A DNA stretch of 64,000 bases from Comamonas testosteroni (GTDB lineage: Bacteria > Pseudomonadota > Gammaproteobacteria > Burkholderiales > Burkholderiaceae_C): assembly GCF_014076415.1 (NCBI RefSeq), contig NZ_CP043568.1, positions 4,278,001 through 4,342,000 on the forward strand. The letters are read 5' to 3'. Position 1 is the stretch's first letter, and every line of letters begins with the position of its first letter. Positions 27,006 to 37,466 of this stretch are shown piece after piece. The notes beneath the pieces are model-generated. The model ran no database searches, was not told where the DNA came from, and saw only the letters and a list, made by a program, of their open reading frames with translations. Made by a program: the position numbers and the translations under genes.

Positions 27006-27545
27006 ATGAAATCGTTAAAAGCACTGGCAGGATTGACCATCGTCATTGCCTGCTCCGCAGCCCAGGCCGATGAAGCCAACCAGACTGCCGAAGCCAATCC
27101 GCCTGCCGAGGCCACTCAGTCCGCCGAGGTCAATCAGCCTGCTCAGGCCAGCCAGTCTGCGGGCGCCTGGCATATCAACCTGCACACCGTCAGCCATCAT
27201 TTCAGCGAAAGAAAACATGGCAAGAAATGGAACGAGGAAAACCTGGGTCTTGGTATCAGACGAGAGTTTTCCAGCGATTTCTCCGTGCAGGCCGGCTTCT
27301 ATCGCAACAGCATCGACCGCTGGAGCACCTACGCCATAGGCGAGTACACGCCCCTGAATTTTGGCAATCTGCACTCCGGCGTCTATGCCGGTTTGCGCAC
27401 CAACTACACACGCCCCGTCATGGTGGCTGCAGGAGCCCTGGTGCGCTGGCAGGGAGAGCGCTACAGCGTTACGGTCCGCGCTGCACCGAAGACCTGCGGC
27501 CAATGCTCGGCTTTCATTGCGCTGGAGTTCGGCTGGAAACTGTGA
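27006..27545 (+). CDS. Outer-membrane-like beta-barrel protein with a repeat linker
   Basis: This 179-residue exported protein has a signal peptide (MKSLKALAGLTIVIACSAAQ, cleaved near residue 21). Residues ~22-52 form a degenerate repeat (units such as EANQTA, EANPPA, EATQSA, EVNQPA, QASQSA). The rest has alternating beta-strand character: WHINLHTVSHHFSERKHGKK, LGLGIRREFSSDFSVQAGFY, YAIGEYTPLNFGNLHSGVYA, and a terminal aromatic-containing strand SAFIALEFGWKL. This looks like a small eight-stranded barrel with distant resemblance to PagP-type proteins, but no catalytic residues can be assigned. The ATG follows GGGGGGAA. Confidence 0.7.
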   Translation: MKSLKALAGLTIVIACSAAQADEANQTAEANPPAEATQSAEVNQPAQASQSAGAWHINLHTVSHHFSERKHGKKWNEENLGLGIRREFSSDFSVQAGFYRNSIDRWSTYAIGEYTPLNFGNLHSGVYAGLRTNYTRPVMVAAGALVRWQGERYSVTVRAAPKTCGQCSAFIALEFGWKL

Positions 27546-27652
27546 CCAATTTGTAAAACGGGTACGGAACCGCAGTGCGCACATTGCCAATCAGCATCAT
27601 CAGCACCAGGGAGCGCGCTAAAGTGCCAGCTCACTGTGCTTTTTGATGCCCC

Positions 27653-30600
27653 ATGCACGCAGACTCGAATTTCGCCCTCATCACCCGCCAGCTCGAAAAA
27701 AGCCGCCAGGCGCTGCTGGACCTCTCCACACGCAACCGGCTGCTGAGCCTGCCTCAGGCCACCACGGCACGCGTGCTGCATTTTTCGGATGAACGCACGG
27801 ACGAGGTCTATCGCCTGCTGGCGGGCGAAAGCAAGGCCATGAGCTTTGCGCCGGCAAAGGCCGAAGAGGGGCCTGCGGCCGCCGACCAGGCAAAGGTCCA
27901 AGAGACACAAAGCCCCCCCGCCCTGCCCCAGCCCGAAGATAGCGTCGACGAGCAGCTCGATGCGCGCGGTGTGGCCCAGCGCCATCGCGACCTGAAATTG
28001 CAGACACGCCTGTCCAGCGAGAAGCTGCAGCGCCGGCTGCTGGACATGTATTCCGATGCCCGCACCTTCATCGAGGAACAGGGCGTCAACATCCTGTTTC
28101 TGGCGCTGGGTCAGCTGCAATGGTTCGACCGCAATGCTCCCGACAAGCCGCGTTTTGCACCGCTGATTCTCCTGCCCGTGGCACTGGAGCGCAAAAGCGC
28201 GGCCGAGCGCTTCACCCTGTCCTGGTTGCAGGAAGATGCGGCGGAGAACCTGTCGCTGGCCGCCAAGCTCAAGGCCGACTTCGGCCTGGAGCTGCCCGAG
28301 TTCAATGCCGGCGACGACTTCGACCCCAACGCCTATCTGGCCGCGGTCGCCACCATGGCCGCCGCCCAGCCCGGCTGGCAAGTGCAGCCCGACGCCATGA
28401 CGCTGGGCTTTTTCAGCTTTGCCAAATTCCTGATGTACCGCGATCTGGACGCTGCGACCTGGCCGCCGGAAAAGCGGCTCGACCGGCAGGCGCTGATTGC
28501 CGCCACGCTGCAGGACGGCTTCGAGACTCGCGAACATCTGTTCCCCGAAGACGCCGATGTGGACCAGTTGATCCCCGTCGACAGCCAGCGCCATGTGGTC
28601 GATGCGGACAGCTCGCAGTCACTGGCCATCGAGGCCGTGCGCCGCGGCGAAAACCTGGTCATTCAAGGCCCGCCTGGCACGGGCAAGTCCCAGACCATCA
28701 CCAACGTGATTGCGGCGGCGATTGCCGACGGCAAGAAAGTGCTGTTCATCTCCGAGAAGATGGCCGCGCTGGAGGTGGTGAACCGGCGCCTCAAATCCGT
28801 GGGCCTTGGGCCTGCCTGCCTGGAACTGCACAGCCACCACACCCACAAGCGCAAGGTGCTGGAGGAACTCAAGGCCACGCGCGACCTGGGCAAGCCGCGT
28901 GTGGAGCACCGCGAGCAAATCATCCATGAGCTGAGCAGCGTGCAGCAGCAGCTCAACGCGCACAGCCGGACCATGCATCTTGCGCTGGTGCCCTGCGCAC
29001 TCACGCCCTACCAGATCCTGGGCCAGCTGGCGCGGCTGGATGCAGTGCAGATCGCGCATCTGCCCGATCTGCTGCAAGACGCACAGAACTGGTCGCCCGA
29101 GGACTTTCATTCACGCCAGCAGATTGCCCTGGCCCTGCGCCAGGCGGCGTCCAAGGTGAGCCCGGTGGCCGGGCACCCGTGGCGCGGCGTATGCCATCCG
29201 GCACTGCTCAAGCTGGATGCGCAACGCTTTGCCCAGCAACTGCCGACGCTGCAAGCAATGCTGGCCCGGTTGCAGCAGGATGGCGAGCTGCTGGCGCAAT
29301 CCCTGAGCGCGCTTGCGGCACAGTCCATTCAGGCCCTGCATGAGCAGATCACGCTGGCACAGCAGCTCGCCAGTGCCCCGGCCATAGACCGGCAGGCCGT
29401 CGCCAACAGCATCTGGGATCAGGGCCTGGGCCCGTTGCAAAAGCTGGTGGAATGCGGCGCACGGTTCAGCCTGAAGGCACAGAGCCTGCGCAGCAGCTTT
29501 GCCGAATCCGCCTGGACAGCGGACTGGAACACCCCACGCCAGAGCATTGCGGCACATGGCGACTCGCTGTTTCGCATTTTCAACAGCGGCTACCGCGCGG
29601 CGATGGCCAGCCTCAAGGGCCAGCTCAAGACGACATTGCCAAGCTCGCATGCAGAGCGTCTGAACCTGCTCGACAACCTGATCGAAGCCCAGCAACTGCG
29701 CCAGACCCTGAGCCAGCAGCAGGCCCAGGGGGCAGATGCCTTTGGCAGCCTGTGGCTGGGCGAGCAAAGCGACTGGGCGCAATTGCAGGCCGTGCTGGGC
29801 TGGATGGCCGGCCCCGACGGACAGGGTCGTAGCGCCGCCTTCCGCCAGCTTTTTGCCCAGCTGCCATCACCCGAACATTGCGCGGACCTGGCCGCCCGGG
29901 CCAGCGCATCGCTGCAGGCATTCGGGGACTCTGCGCAAAGCTTGCTGGACGGCTATCGGCTCGATACGCAGCAAGCCTTTGACACCGCCGATCTGGCCCG
30001 CGTCCCGCTGGCCGACTTTGGCGAGCGCCTTGGGCAATGGATCGCCGAGCCCAATGCCTTGCTGGACTGGACCTCATACCACGCCACCCGTGAGCAGGCG
30101 CGTGCAGCCGGCATGGCCGCCCTGGTGCAGCAGTTCGAGAATGAATCCATTGCGCTAGACGCCCTTCCCTCCATCCTCGAGCGCGCTTACTACGAGGCGC
30201 TGCTGCGCCAGGCCACGCAGGCCCACCCCGAGCTGGTCGCCTTCAACGGCGATCAGCACAGCCAGAAGGTGCGCCAGTTCCGGGCGCTGGACCTGGAGCG
30301 CATCGAACTCGCGCGCGCCCAGTCGGCACTCTCGCATTACGAGCAGGTGCCGCGCAGCGCATCCGGCATGGGCCCGCTTGGCGTGCTCAATGGCGAGATT
30401 GCGCGCAAGCGCGGCCATATGCCGCTGCGCAAGCTGTTCAAGCTCGCGGGCGAGGCCGTACAGGCCATCAAGCCCGTGTTCATGATGAGCCCGCTGTCCG
30501 TGGCCCAGTTTCTGGAACCTGGCTCGGTCGAATTCGATCTGCTGGTGATTGACGAGGCCAGCCAGATCGAGCCCGTGGATGCGCTGGGAGCCATCGCCCG

Positions 30601-32449
30601 CTGCAAGCAGCTGGTGGTCGTGGGCGACGACCGCCAGTTGCCGCCCACGCGATTTTTCTCGCGCATGACCAGCGAGCAGGACGACTTCGACGACGAGGAC
30701 GAGAATGGGGACGCCAGCCAGTTCATCGCCACAGCAGCCGATGTGGAGAGCATTCTGAGCCTGTGCCTGGCCAAGGGCATGCCCCAGCTCATGCTGCGCT
30801 GGCACTACCGCAGCCGCCACCAGTCGCTGATTGCGGTGTCCAACCAGCAGTTCTACAACAGCGGCCTTTACGTCGTGCCCAGCCCCTACACGGCCCGCTC
30901 GGGCATGGGGCTGCGCTTTCACCATCTGCCCGAAGGCCGCTTTGACAGCGGCGCCAGCCGCATCAACCGCATCGAGGCCCAGACCATTGCACGCGCCATC
31001 ATGGAGCACGCACAGCAGTCGCCGCAGCTCAGCCTGGGCGTGGCCGCTTTTTCGTTGCAGCAAAAAGTCGCCATTCAGGACGAGCTGGAACTGCTGCGTC
31101 GCCAGCAGCCCGAGGCCGAGCCCTTTTTTGCCGCCCATCCCAACGAACCCTTCTTCATCAAGAACCTGGAAAACGTGCAGGGCGACGAGCGCGATGTGAT
31201 CTTCATCTCGGTGGCCTATGCGCGCAACGCGCAGGGCTATCTGCCCATGCGGTTCGGTCCGGTGAGCGCCGACGGAGGCGAGCGCCGCCTGAACGTACTG
31301 ATCTCGCGCGCCAAGCAGCGCTGCGAGGTGTTTTCGTCCATCACCGCCGACGATATCGATCTGGAACGCGGCAAGGGCAAGGGCGTGGCTGCGCTCAAGG
31401 TATTTCTGCAATACGCGGCCACCGGCCAGCTGGCCCTGGCCGGTGTCAGCGGACGCGATCTGGAATCGCCGCTCGAAGAAGATGTGTACGAAGCGCTGAC
31501 GGCACAGGGTCTGCAGGTGCAGACTCAGATCGGCATTGCGGGCTTTTTCATCGACCTGGCCGTGGTCGACCCCGAGCAGCCTGGCCGCTACCTGCTCGGA
31601 ATCGAGTGCGACGGCATGAGCTATCACCACAGCCGCAGCGCGCGCGACCGTGACCGCCTGCGCCAGTCGGTGCTGGAGAGCCAGGGCTGGACGCTGCTGC
31701 GCATCTGGGGCTGCGACTGGTTCCGCCAGCCGCGCGCCCAGACCGAGCGCGTGCTGGCTGCCGTCGAAGCTGCCAGGCTGCGCAAGGATGCCGAACCAGC
31801 TCAACCGGCAATAGCCACTTATCAGTCACAGACAGCCACAGAAGTCGTAGAGCGCGCAGCGCAGTCCGATGCCGGCAGCGCCGAGACGGAATCGGCCTCC
31901 GGCCCTGACGACAGCCTCTATCAGGAAGCCCGCTTTGCCGTTCCAGCCGGAGAGCTGCATCAGCAATCCACAGCGCAGCTGGCCCAACTGATGCGCCGCG
32001 CGGTGGAGCTGGAAGGACCGATTCATTTTGACGAGCTGGTCACCCGCATGCGTACGCTCTGGGGTCTGCAACGCGCCGGCAGCCGCGTGCGCGATGCGCT
32101 GGAGCAGGCACGTCAATCGCTGCTGACCGATAAGGCACTGGCCGCAGAGGGTGAGTTTCTCGACCTGCCGGGACGAGCGGTGCGGGTGCGCAATCGCGCA
32201 GAAGTAGGCTCGGCCAATCTGCGCCGCATCGATTGCCTGCCGCCAGCCGAGATCCGTGCAGCGATTGCCCTGGCCCTCAGGACAAGCCTGGGCGGCCAGC
32301 GCGACGAGCTGCCCGCTGCGGTGACGCGGCTGCTGGGCCTGAGCGCTGTCACCGCGCCGGTACGCGAGCTGGTGCTGACGCAGCTCGATGCGCTGCATGG
32401 CAGCGGCGCCGTGGCATTCAACGGGACGCTGTACCGGCTGCCGACCTGA
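27653..32449 (+). CDS. DUF4011-helicase-Vsr-like nuclease-DUF3320 protein (Hhe-type defence protein)
   Basis: This 1598-residue single protein combines a DUF4011 N-terminus (SRQALLDLSTRNRLLSLPQ), an SF1 helicase core split by a long helical insert, a nuclease and a DUF3320 domain. Walker A is GPPGTGKS at 339-346, Walker B DEASQ at 967-971, GDDRQLPP at 991-998, and late helicase motifs are at QGDERDVIFISVAYAR and NVLISRAKQR (~1218). A Vsr/DUF559-type nuclease follows at ~1275-1365, with Asp1301, Glu1318 and Asp1320 (GIECDG) and RLRQSVLESQGWTLLRIW. DUF3320 lies at ~1440-1495. This order matches the one-gene Hhe anti-phage system. Neighbours are unrelated, and a perfect-stem terminator follows. 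Confidence 0.88.
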   Translation: MHADSNFALITRQLEKSRQALLDLSTRNRLLSLPQATTARVLHFSDERTDEVYRLLAGESKAMSFAPAKAEEGPAAADQAKVQETQSPPALPQPEDSVDEQLDARGVAQRHRDLKLQTRLSSEKLQRRLLDMYSDARTFIEEQGVNILFLALGQLQWFDRNAPDKPRFAPLILLPVALERKSAAERFTLSWLQEDAAENLSLAAKLKADFGLELPEFNAGDDFDPNAYLAAVATMAAAQPGWQVQPDAMTLGFFSFAKFLMYRDLDAATWPPEKRLDRQALIAATLQDGFETREHLFPEDADVDQLIPVDSQRHVVDADSSQSLAIEAVRRGENLVIQGPPGTGKSQTITNVIAAAIADGKKVLFISEKMAALEVVNRRLKSVGLGPACLELHSHHTHKRKVLEELKATRDLGKPRVEHREQIIHELSSVQQQLNAHSRTMHLALVPCALTPYQILGQLARLDAVQIAHLPDLLQDAQNWSPEDFHSRQQIALALRQAASKVSPVAGHPWRGVCHPALLKLDAQRFAQQLPTLQAMLARLQQDGELLAQSLSALAAQSIQALHEQITLAQQLASAPAIDRQAVANSIWDQGLGPLQKLVECGARFSLKAQSLRSSFAESAWTADWNTPRQSIAAHGDSLFRIFNSGYRAAMASLKGQLKTTLPSSHAERLNLLDNLIEAQQLRQTLSQQQAQGADAFGSLWLGEQSDWAQLQAVLGWMAGPDGQGRSAAFRQLFAQLPSPEHCADLAARASASLQAFGDSAQSLLDGYRLDTQQAFDTADLARVPLADFGERLGQWIAEPNALLDWTSYHATREQARAAGMAALVQQFENESIALDALPSILERAYYEALLRQATQAHPELVAFNGDQHSQKVRQFRALDLERIELARAQSALSHYEQVPRSASGMGPLGVLNGEIARKRGHMPLRKLFKLAGEAVQAIKPVFMMSPLSVAQFLEPGSVEFDLLVIDEASQIEPVDALGAIARCKQLVVVGDDRQLPPTRFFSRMTSEQDDFDDEDENGDASQFIATAADVESILSLCLAKGMPQLMLRWHYRSRHQSLIAVSNQQFYNSGLYVVPSPYTARSGMGLRFHHLPEGRFDSGASRINRIEAQTIARAIMEHAQQSPQLSLGVAAFSLQQKVAIQDELELLRRQQPEAEPFFAAHPNEPFFIKNLENVQGDERDVIFISVAYARNAQGYLPMRFGPVSADGGERRLNVLISRAKQRCEVFSSITADDIDLERGKGKGVAALKVFLQYAATGQLALAGVSGRDLESPLEEDVYEALTAQGLQVQTQIGIAGFFIDLAVVDPEQPGRYLLGIECDGMSYHHSRSARDRDRLRQSVLESQGWTLLRIWGCDWFRQPRAQTERVLAAVEAARLRKDAEPAQPAIATYQSQTATEVVERAAQSDAGSAETESASGPDDSLYQEARFAVPAGELHQQSTAQLAQLMRRAVELEGPIHFDELVTRMRTLWGLQRAGSRVRDALEQARQSLLTDKALAAEGEFLDLPGRAVRVRNRAEVGSANLRRIDCLPPAEIRAAIALALRTSLGGQRDELPAAVTRLLGLSAVTAPVRELVLTQLDALHGSGAVAFNGTLYRLPT

Positions 32450-32460
32450 GTCCCGAGTCA

Positions 32461-32502
32461 GCAATGAAAACGCCCTGACTTTCTTCAGGGCGTTTTCATT
32501 GC
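32461..32502. terminator. Bidirectional terminator with a perfect 18-bp stem
   Basis: Bases 32461-32478 (GCAATGAAAACGCCCTGA) pair without mismatch with 32485-32502 around a six-base loop. AAAA and TTTT blocks sit within the arms. It separates the Hhe-like gene from the convergent membrane-protein gene. Confidence 0.85.
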
Positions 32503-32533
32503 ACCAGGCCCCATGTCTGCAACGCGCTCTGCG

Positions 32534-33043
32534 TCAGCGGTCGTTGCTGACCTTGCGGTCCTCACTCTTGGCCTCCTCCATGGCCTCGGGCTCCAGCTCC
32601 TCCGCCGAACGATTCAGGTGAACAAATACCCCCCAGCCGACCATGAGCATGCCGACGGCGATGACCAGGGCAGCGGAATACAGCAGCTTCTCGGGCTGCT
32701 CCTGGGCCTTGAAGGTGGCAACCAATCCCTCGATGGCAAGAGCGACCACCAGCACCACCATAAAGCGCGAGAGAAAGCGTCGCACTCTTGTCGGTCCGCT
32801 GATATGGGCGTCGCGCACCACCTCTTCTTCAATCACGGTCTGGGAAATCTGCAGGGCCACCACGCCTGAGGCCAGAATGCCCAGCGCCTCCACCACATGC
32901 AGCGTGGCCTCCGGCTGCAGGCCGGCCGCAATCACGGCCCAGGCCTTGGTGACGGCCATCCAGATCAGGCACAACGCAGCCAGGCCGAACAGCAGGGCTA
33001 TCAGCGAATGGGCCAGGGTGTAGAGCCAGTGAACAAGCTTCAT
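32534..33043 (-). CDS. Four-helix membrane protein of unknown function
   Basis: This 169-residue protein has predicted transmembrane segments near residues 9-32, 50-69, 92-110 and 118-142, a charged central loop (QTVIEEEVVRDAHISGPTRV) and a very acidic, polar C-terminal tail (SAEELEPEAMEEAKSEDRKV). The ATG at 33043 is preceded by GGAG seven bases upstream. No family is recognised. It converges with the Hhe-like gene across a strong terminator. Confidence 0.72.
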   Translation of the reverse strand: MKLVHWLYTLAHSLIALLFGLAALCLIWMAVTKAWAVIAAGLQPEATLHVVEALGILASGVVALQISQTVIEEEVVRDAHISGPTRVRRFLSRFMVVLVVALAIEGLVATFKAQEQPEKLLYSAALVIAVGMLMVGWGVFVHLNRSAEELEPEAMEEAKSEDRKVSNDR

Positions 33044-33191
33044 GAGCAACTCCAAGACCGTGTTGACGATTCATCGCCGTCCATGCTTGCAGACTTGATC
33101 TGGCATCTTCGTAGGACAGTCAAGAAAACTGGTGACTCAATGCAAAGAGCGCCCTGTTTGCCCTGAGCACTCCCCAAATTTGCCTACCATT

Positions 33192-33201
33192 GGCATATGC
33201 C
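33192..33201. promoter_or_regulatory. Palindrome over the start codon of the HipB-like gene
   Basis: GGCATATGCC is a perfect 10-bp palindrome that contains the ATG of the gene at 33197. Such placement would suit autorepression, as in antitoxin-type XRE regulators. No second copy was noticed nearby. Confidence 0.3.
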
Positions 33202-33652
33202 TCGCCAGAACACCAGTCCCGCAGAGTTTCCGCCCGCCATTCTTTTGCAGATAACGCAGCTGGCCCAGCACATCGTGGCCCAGCGCAAGAGTCGGGGCGA
33301 AACACAGACGCAGTGGGCACAGCGGCTGGGTATTTCCCAGCCCACCATGGCACGCATCGAGCGCGGCGACCCGGCCGTTGCCATGGCAACCTATGTGTCC
33401 TGCCTGTGGCAGCTCAATCCCGAGCTGGATCTGACACGGCTGCTCGCCCCCAAGGCCCCAGCGCTGGCACCCGCATCCCGCCTGGATGCACCCTGCCTCG
33501 ACATGCAAAGAGCCGTGGCGCCAAAGAGGGCAAAGTCCGCCGCCGAGCCTGCCATCAAGACCGCACACCACGATGAGCAGCAGGCTCAGATCGAGCGCAA
33601 TTTTGCGGCCGCCAAGGCAGCTCTGGATTTCTTCAAGAGCCCTCTGTTCTGA
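33197..33652 (+). CDS. XRE-family regulator, HipB-like, without HipA
   Basis: This 151-residue protein has a central helix-turn-helix at residues ~20-70 (SRGETQTQWAQRLGISQPTM, ARIERGDPAVAMATYVSCLW), the pattern of HipB-type antitoxins that normally precede hipA. The C-terminal half is a polar Ala/Lys-rich linker ending in QIERNFAAAKAALDFFKSPL. No hipA-like kinase follows; the next gene is a convergent AraC-type regulator. It may be an orphan antitoxin or a stand-alone regulator. Confidence 0.8.
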   Translation: MPRQNTSPAEFPPAILLQITQLAQHIVAQRKSRGETQTQWAQRLGISQPTMARIERGDPAVAMATYVSCLWQLNPELDLTRLLAPKAPALAPASRLDAPCLDMQRAVAPKRAKSAAEPAIKTAHHDEQQAQIERNFAAAKAALDFFKSPLF

Positions 33653-33700
33653 CCGGCATGCCAAATAGCCGGCTGCCTGCAACAGGATGCCGCAGGCGCA

Positions 33701-34723
33701 TCAGTCCCCGAACCGCTCCCGGTAAGCGACAGGTGTGATGCCCAGCTTGCGCACGAACAGATGTCTCAGCGCCTGCTCCGAACCCAACCCGACCTTGGCG
33801 GCCACGGTCTTGAGCGGCAGAGAACCCAGATTCTCCAGCAGCTGCTTGGCCCGCTCCAGGCGAGCGTTTTCCACAAAGCTGCTGGGACTGCAGCCGGTCT
33901 CCTGCTGAAAGACTCGGCGAAAGTTACGCTCGCTCATCGCGGCCTTGTCAGCCAGCAGCGCCAGCGGCATGGGCTGCTCCAGATGCTCCAGCACCCACTG
34001 CTGGGCAGCCCGCACTGCGCTGTGCTGCGTAGCCTGCGCGGCCAGGGATACGCTGAACTGCGACTGGCCGCCCGGACGTTTGAGATACATGACCAGGTCG
34101 CGCGCCACCTGCAGTGCCAGCGCATGGCCGAAATCATGCTCCACCACCGCCAGCGCCAGATCAATGCCGGCGGTGACACCGGCCGAAGTCCAGAGCTGAC
34201 GCATGCCGTCGCTGTCCTTGATCTCGTCGCACACATAGATCGCATCGGCATCCACCTGAACCCGCGGATAACGCTGGGCAAGCGCTGCGGCCACACTCCA
34301 GTGCGTCGCCGCGCGGCGATCATTGAGCAGACCGGCTGCCGCCAGAAAAAAGCTGCCGCTGCACAGCGCGATCATGCGCCCGACCCCGGGAGCCACTCGC
34401 GCCACCCAGTCCACCAGTTCGGGCGAGGCCGCCAGCACCTGCTCGATATGGCGCGCGCCCACCAGCAGCACCGTGCACCCTGTACCCTCGGCCTCGACCT
34501 GCGCCAGGGTATGGCTGGCCTGCAAGCCCATCAAGGTATCCGAAGGCACCAGGCCGGCCTGTGAGGCCACCACCCGCACCACATATCCGTCAGGCAGGCC
34601 TTTGTGCCGCAGATGCACATTGGCATAGTCAAACACGGACATGGGGCCTATGGCCTCCAGCGCCTTGAAGCCGGGGTAGACAACCAGATCGACGCGGTGG
34701 GCGCCAGCGTGATGGTGTTCCAT
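33701..34723 (-). CDS. GlxA-family regulator (DJ-1/PfpI domain plus AraC domain)
   Basis: This 340-residue protein has an N-terminal DJ-1/PfpI-like domain (RVDLVVYPGFKALEAIGPMS, RMIALCSGSFFLAAAGLLND, ATHWSVAAALAQRYPRV) and a C-terminal AraC-type DNA-binding domain (AAMSERNFRRVFQQETGCSP, LENLGSLPLKTVAAKVGLGS, GITPVAYRERFGD). The Cys in ALCSGSF is the position of the DJ-1 nucleophile, which in GlxA regulators serves ligand binding. The ATG at 34723 is chosen; a longer frame adds a Cys-rich stretch with no homology. Targets are unknown. Confidence 0.88.
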   Translation of the reverse strand: MEHHHAGAHRVDLVVYPGFKALEAIGPMSVFDYANVHLRHKGLPDGYVVRVVASQAGLVPSDTLMGLQASHTLAQVEAEGTGCTVLLVGARHIEQVLAASPELVDWVARVAPGVGRMIALCSGSFFLAAAGLLNDRRAATHWSVAAALAQRYPRVQVDADAIYVCDEIKDSDGMRQLWTSAGVTAGIDLALAVVEHDFGHALALQVARDLVMYLKRPGGQSQFSVSLAAQATQHSAVRAAQQWVLEHLEQPMPLALLADKAAMSERNFRRVFQQETGCSPSSFVENARLERAKQLLENLGSLPLKTVAAKVGLGSEQALRHLFVRKLGITPVAYRERFGD

Positions 34724-34872
34724 ACAAAAATCAGAGCAGTTCGAGCATATACAACCAGCGCTGCAGGCACTTGCAGCGCACAAGCCTCGACTATACGCAA
34801 GCCCTCTCGGCAGCTAGCGCTGGCAGGCTCATCCACTGCTAAAGTCCGGGGCTTCTGCTCCTTTTTCTGCCC

Positions 34873-35691
34873 ATGATTCCTGGACCTCTTTTCACCCTGC
34901 CCATGCTGTTGCTGCTGCTCGCCCCCCTGGTGGCAGCCGGCCTGAGCCTGTGGCTGCTGCTGCGCGGGCTGTTCTGGTGGCTGCGCCATAGACGCACACC
35001 CGCCTCTGAACGTCCGCCGTTCTGGCACTGGCTCGTCGTGGTGGTGGCGATACTGGCCCTGGCCGGCGACCTATGGGGCCTGGTGCTGGCGCGCAAGCTG
35101 GTGCAGATTGAAAAGGCCGTGACGCTGCGGGCCCACTATCGCGAGAGCCGACAGCGCTTTGTGCTGCCCGAGGACTTCCGCTATGGCGAGCAGCTATTCC
35201 CCAAAGGCACCTTGATCAATCGCTACGACGCCTTTGACAACGGCGAGCGCCAGCGCCCGCTTGGTCTGCGAGGACTGAGTGCGGCGCGCTTTGCGCAGCC
35301 GGTCCAGATCGCGGGCGCCTGGGTCAGCGCCATCGGCAACGGCGCGTTGGAGCTTGCCCGCGACCAGCGCCTCGGCCCGGTATTCCACTTCGATCCCGAC
35401 GCTAATCCAGGTTATGGCGCCTGGGTGGTCGACCCTAAGCGCCCCTACCTGGAATGCCGCAAGGGCGATATCGCCAGCCTGCATGTGCCCTTGATCGACT
35501 ATGACATCCAGGCCGAGTTTCTGGTCGGAGCCCCTGACGGCCCCGAGGCGCGCTACCGTCCCAGCCAATGGGGGTTCATCGATTGCCAGGCTGGCAAGCC
35601 CGCGATTGAGGTGCTGCCGGCCTATGACGGCCCGGCACCGCCAGGCGCACAGCTGCCGGTATGGGGAACGCTGATACCGAACGAGGATTGA
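34873..35691 (+). CDS. Membrane-anchored protein of unknown function
   Basis: This 272-residue protein has two N-terminal hydrophobic segments (about 5-35 and 50-72) and then a soluble domain of ~195 residues, probably periplasmic. That domain contains FVLPEDFRYGEQLFPKGTLI, LGPVFHFDPDANPGYGAWVV, CRKGDIASLHVPLIDYDIQA and SQWGFIDCQAGKP, with two cysteines far apart. I do not recognise the family. It is divergent from the GlxA-type regulator, with ~150 bases between. The following 35692-36341 holds no gene I can support. Confidence 0.7.
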   Translation: MIPGPLFTLPMLLLLLAPLVAAGLSLWLLLRGLFWWLRHRRTPASERPPFWHWLVVVVAILALAGDLWGLVLARKLVQIEKAVTLRAHYRESRQRFVLPEDFRYGEQLFPKGTLINRYDAFDNGERQRPLGLRGLSAARFAQPVQIAGAWVSAIGNGALELARDQRLGPVFHFDPDANPGYGAWVVDPKRPYLECRKGDIASLHVPLIDYDIQAEFLVGAPDGPEARYRPSQWGFIDCQAGKPAIEVLPAYDGPAPPGAQLPVWGTLIPNED

Positions 35692-36233
35692 GCGGAAGAC
35701 GCGAGGCACGCCAATACGCTCTGTGCTGCTTGGGATGATCCGACTCGGGCATGGCGACCAGATCTCCCCCGATCATTGGCGCGCCTTGCAGCCCCGGCCT
35801 CGCCTTTGCCTGGAACGAGGCAAGCCAGCGCCATGACCCCATTTGCCGATGCGGTCAACACACCCAAGCCGGTTACGGTTTGACGACAGACCTGACGAGC
35901 AGCCCTTCATTGTGAGGAACTCCCCTATCAACCTCGCGGGATCAGCCGGCTCATAGGCAGTGTCAGGCAATACCGGGCAATGCCGAAAATTTCAGTGCTG
36001 CGACGCATGCAGCCTGAACCGCCAGCAAGAACGCGGTCAAGTTGCTGATGATGTTCAAGGGCCCAGCCGCGGCAGGATGGACGGCGGCCATGCCGCCCCG
36101 ATGATGGAGGCCTCAGCCGGAGTGCAAAGCGATTGTTCAGGATTCATGGCATCGCCAGCCGACGAAAGACGATCCAGCGAACCGTGTGACATTCGGCCAA
36201 AGAGCCTCCATCTGCGGCCACGAATTTCCATAG

Positions 36234-37463
<1,230 letters not shown>

Positions 37464-37466
37464 CGC

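Noticed and set aside
30155..31804. A 549-codon minus-strand frame inside the Hhe-like gene.
   Set aside because: It overlaps the helicase and nuclease motifs of the real protein on the other strand and has no family features.
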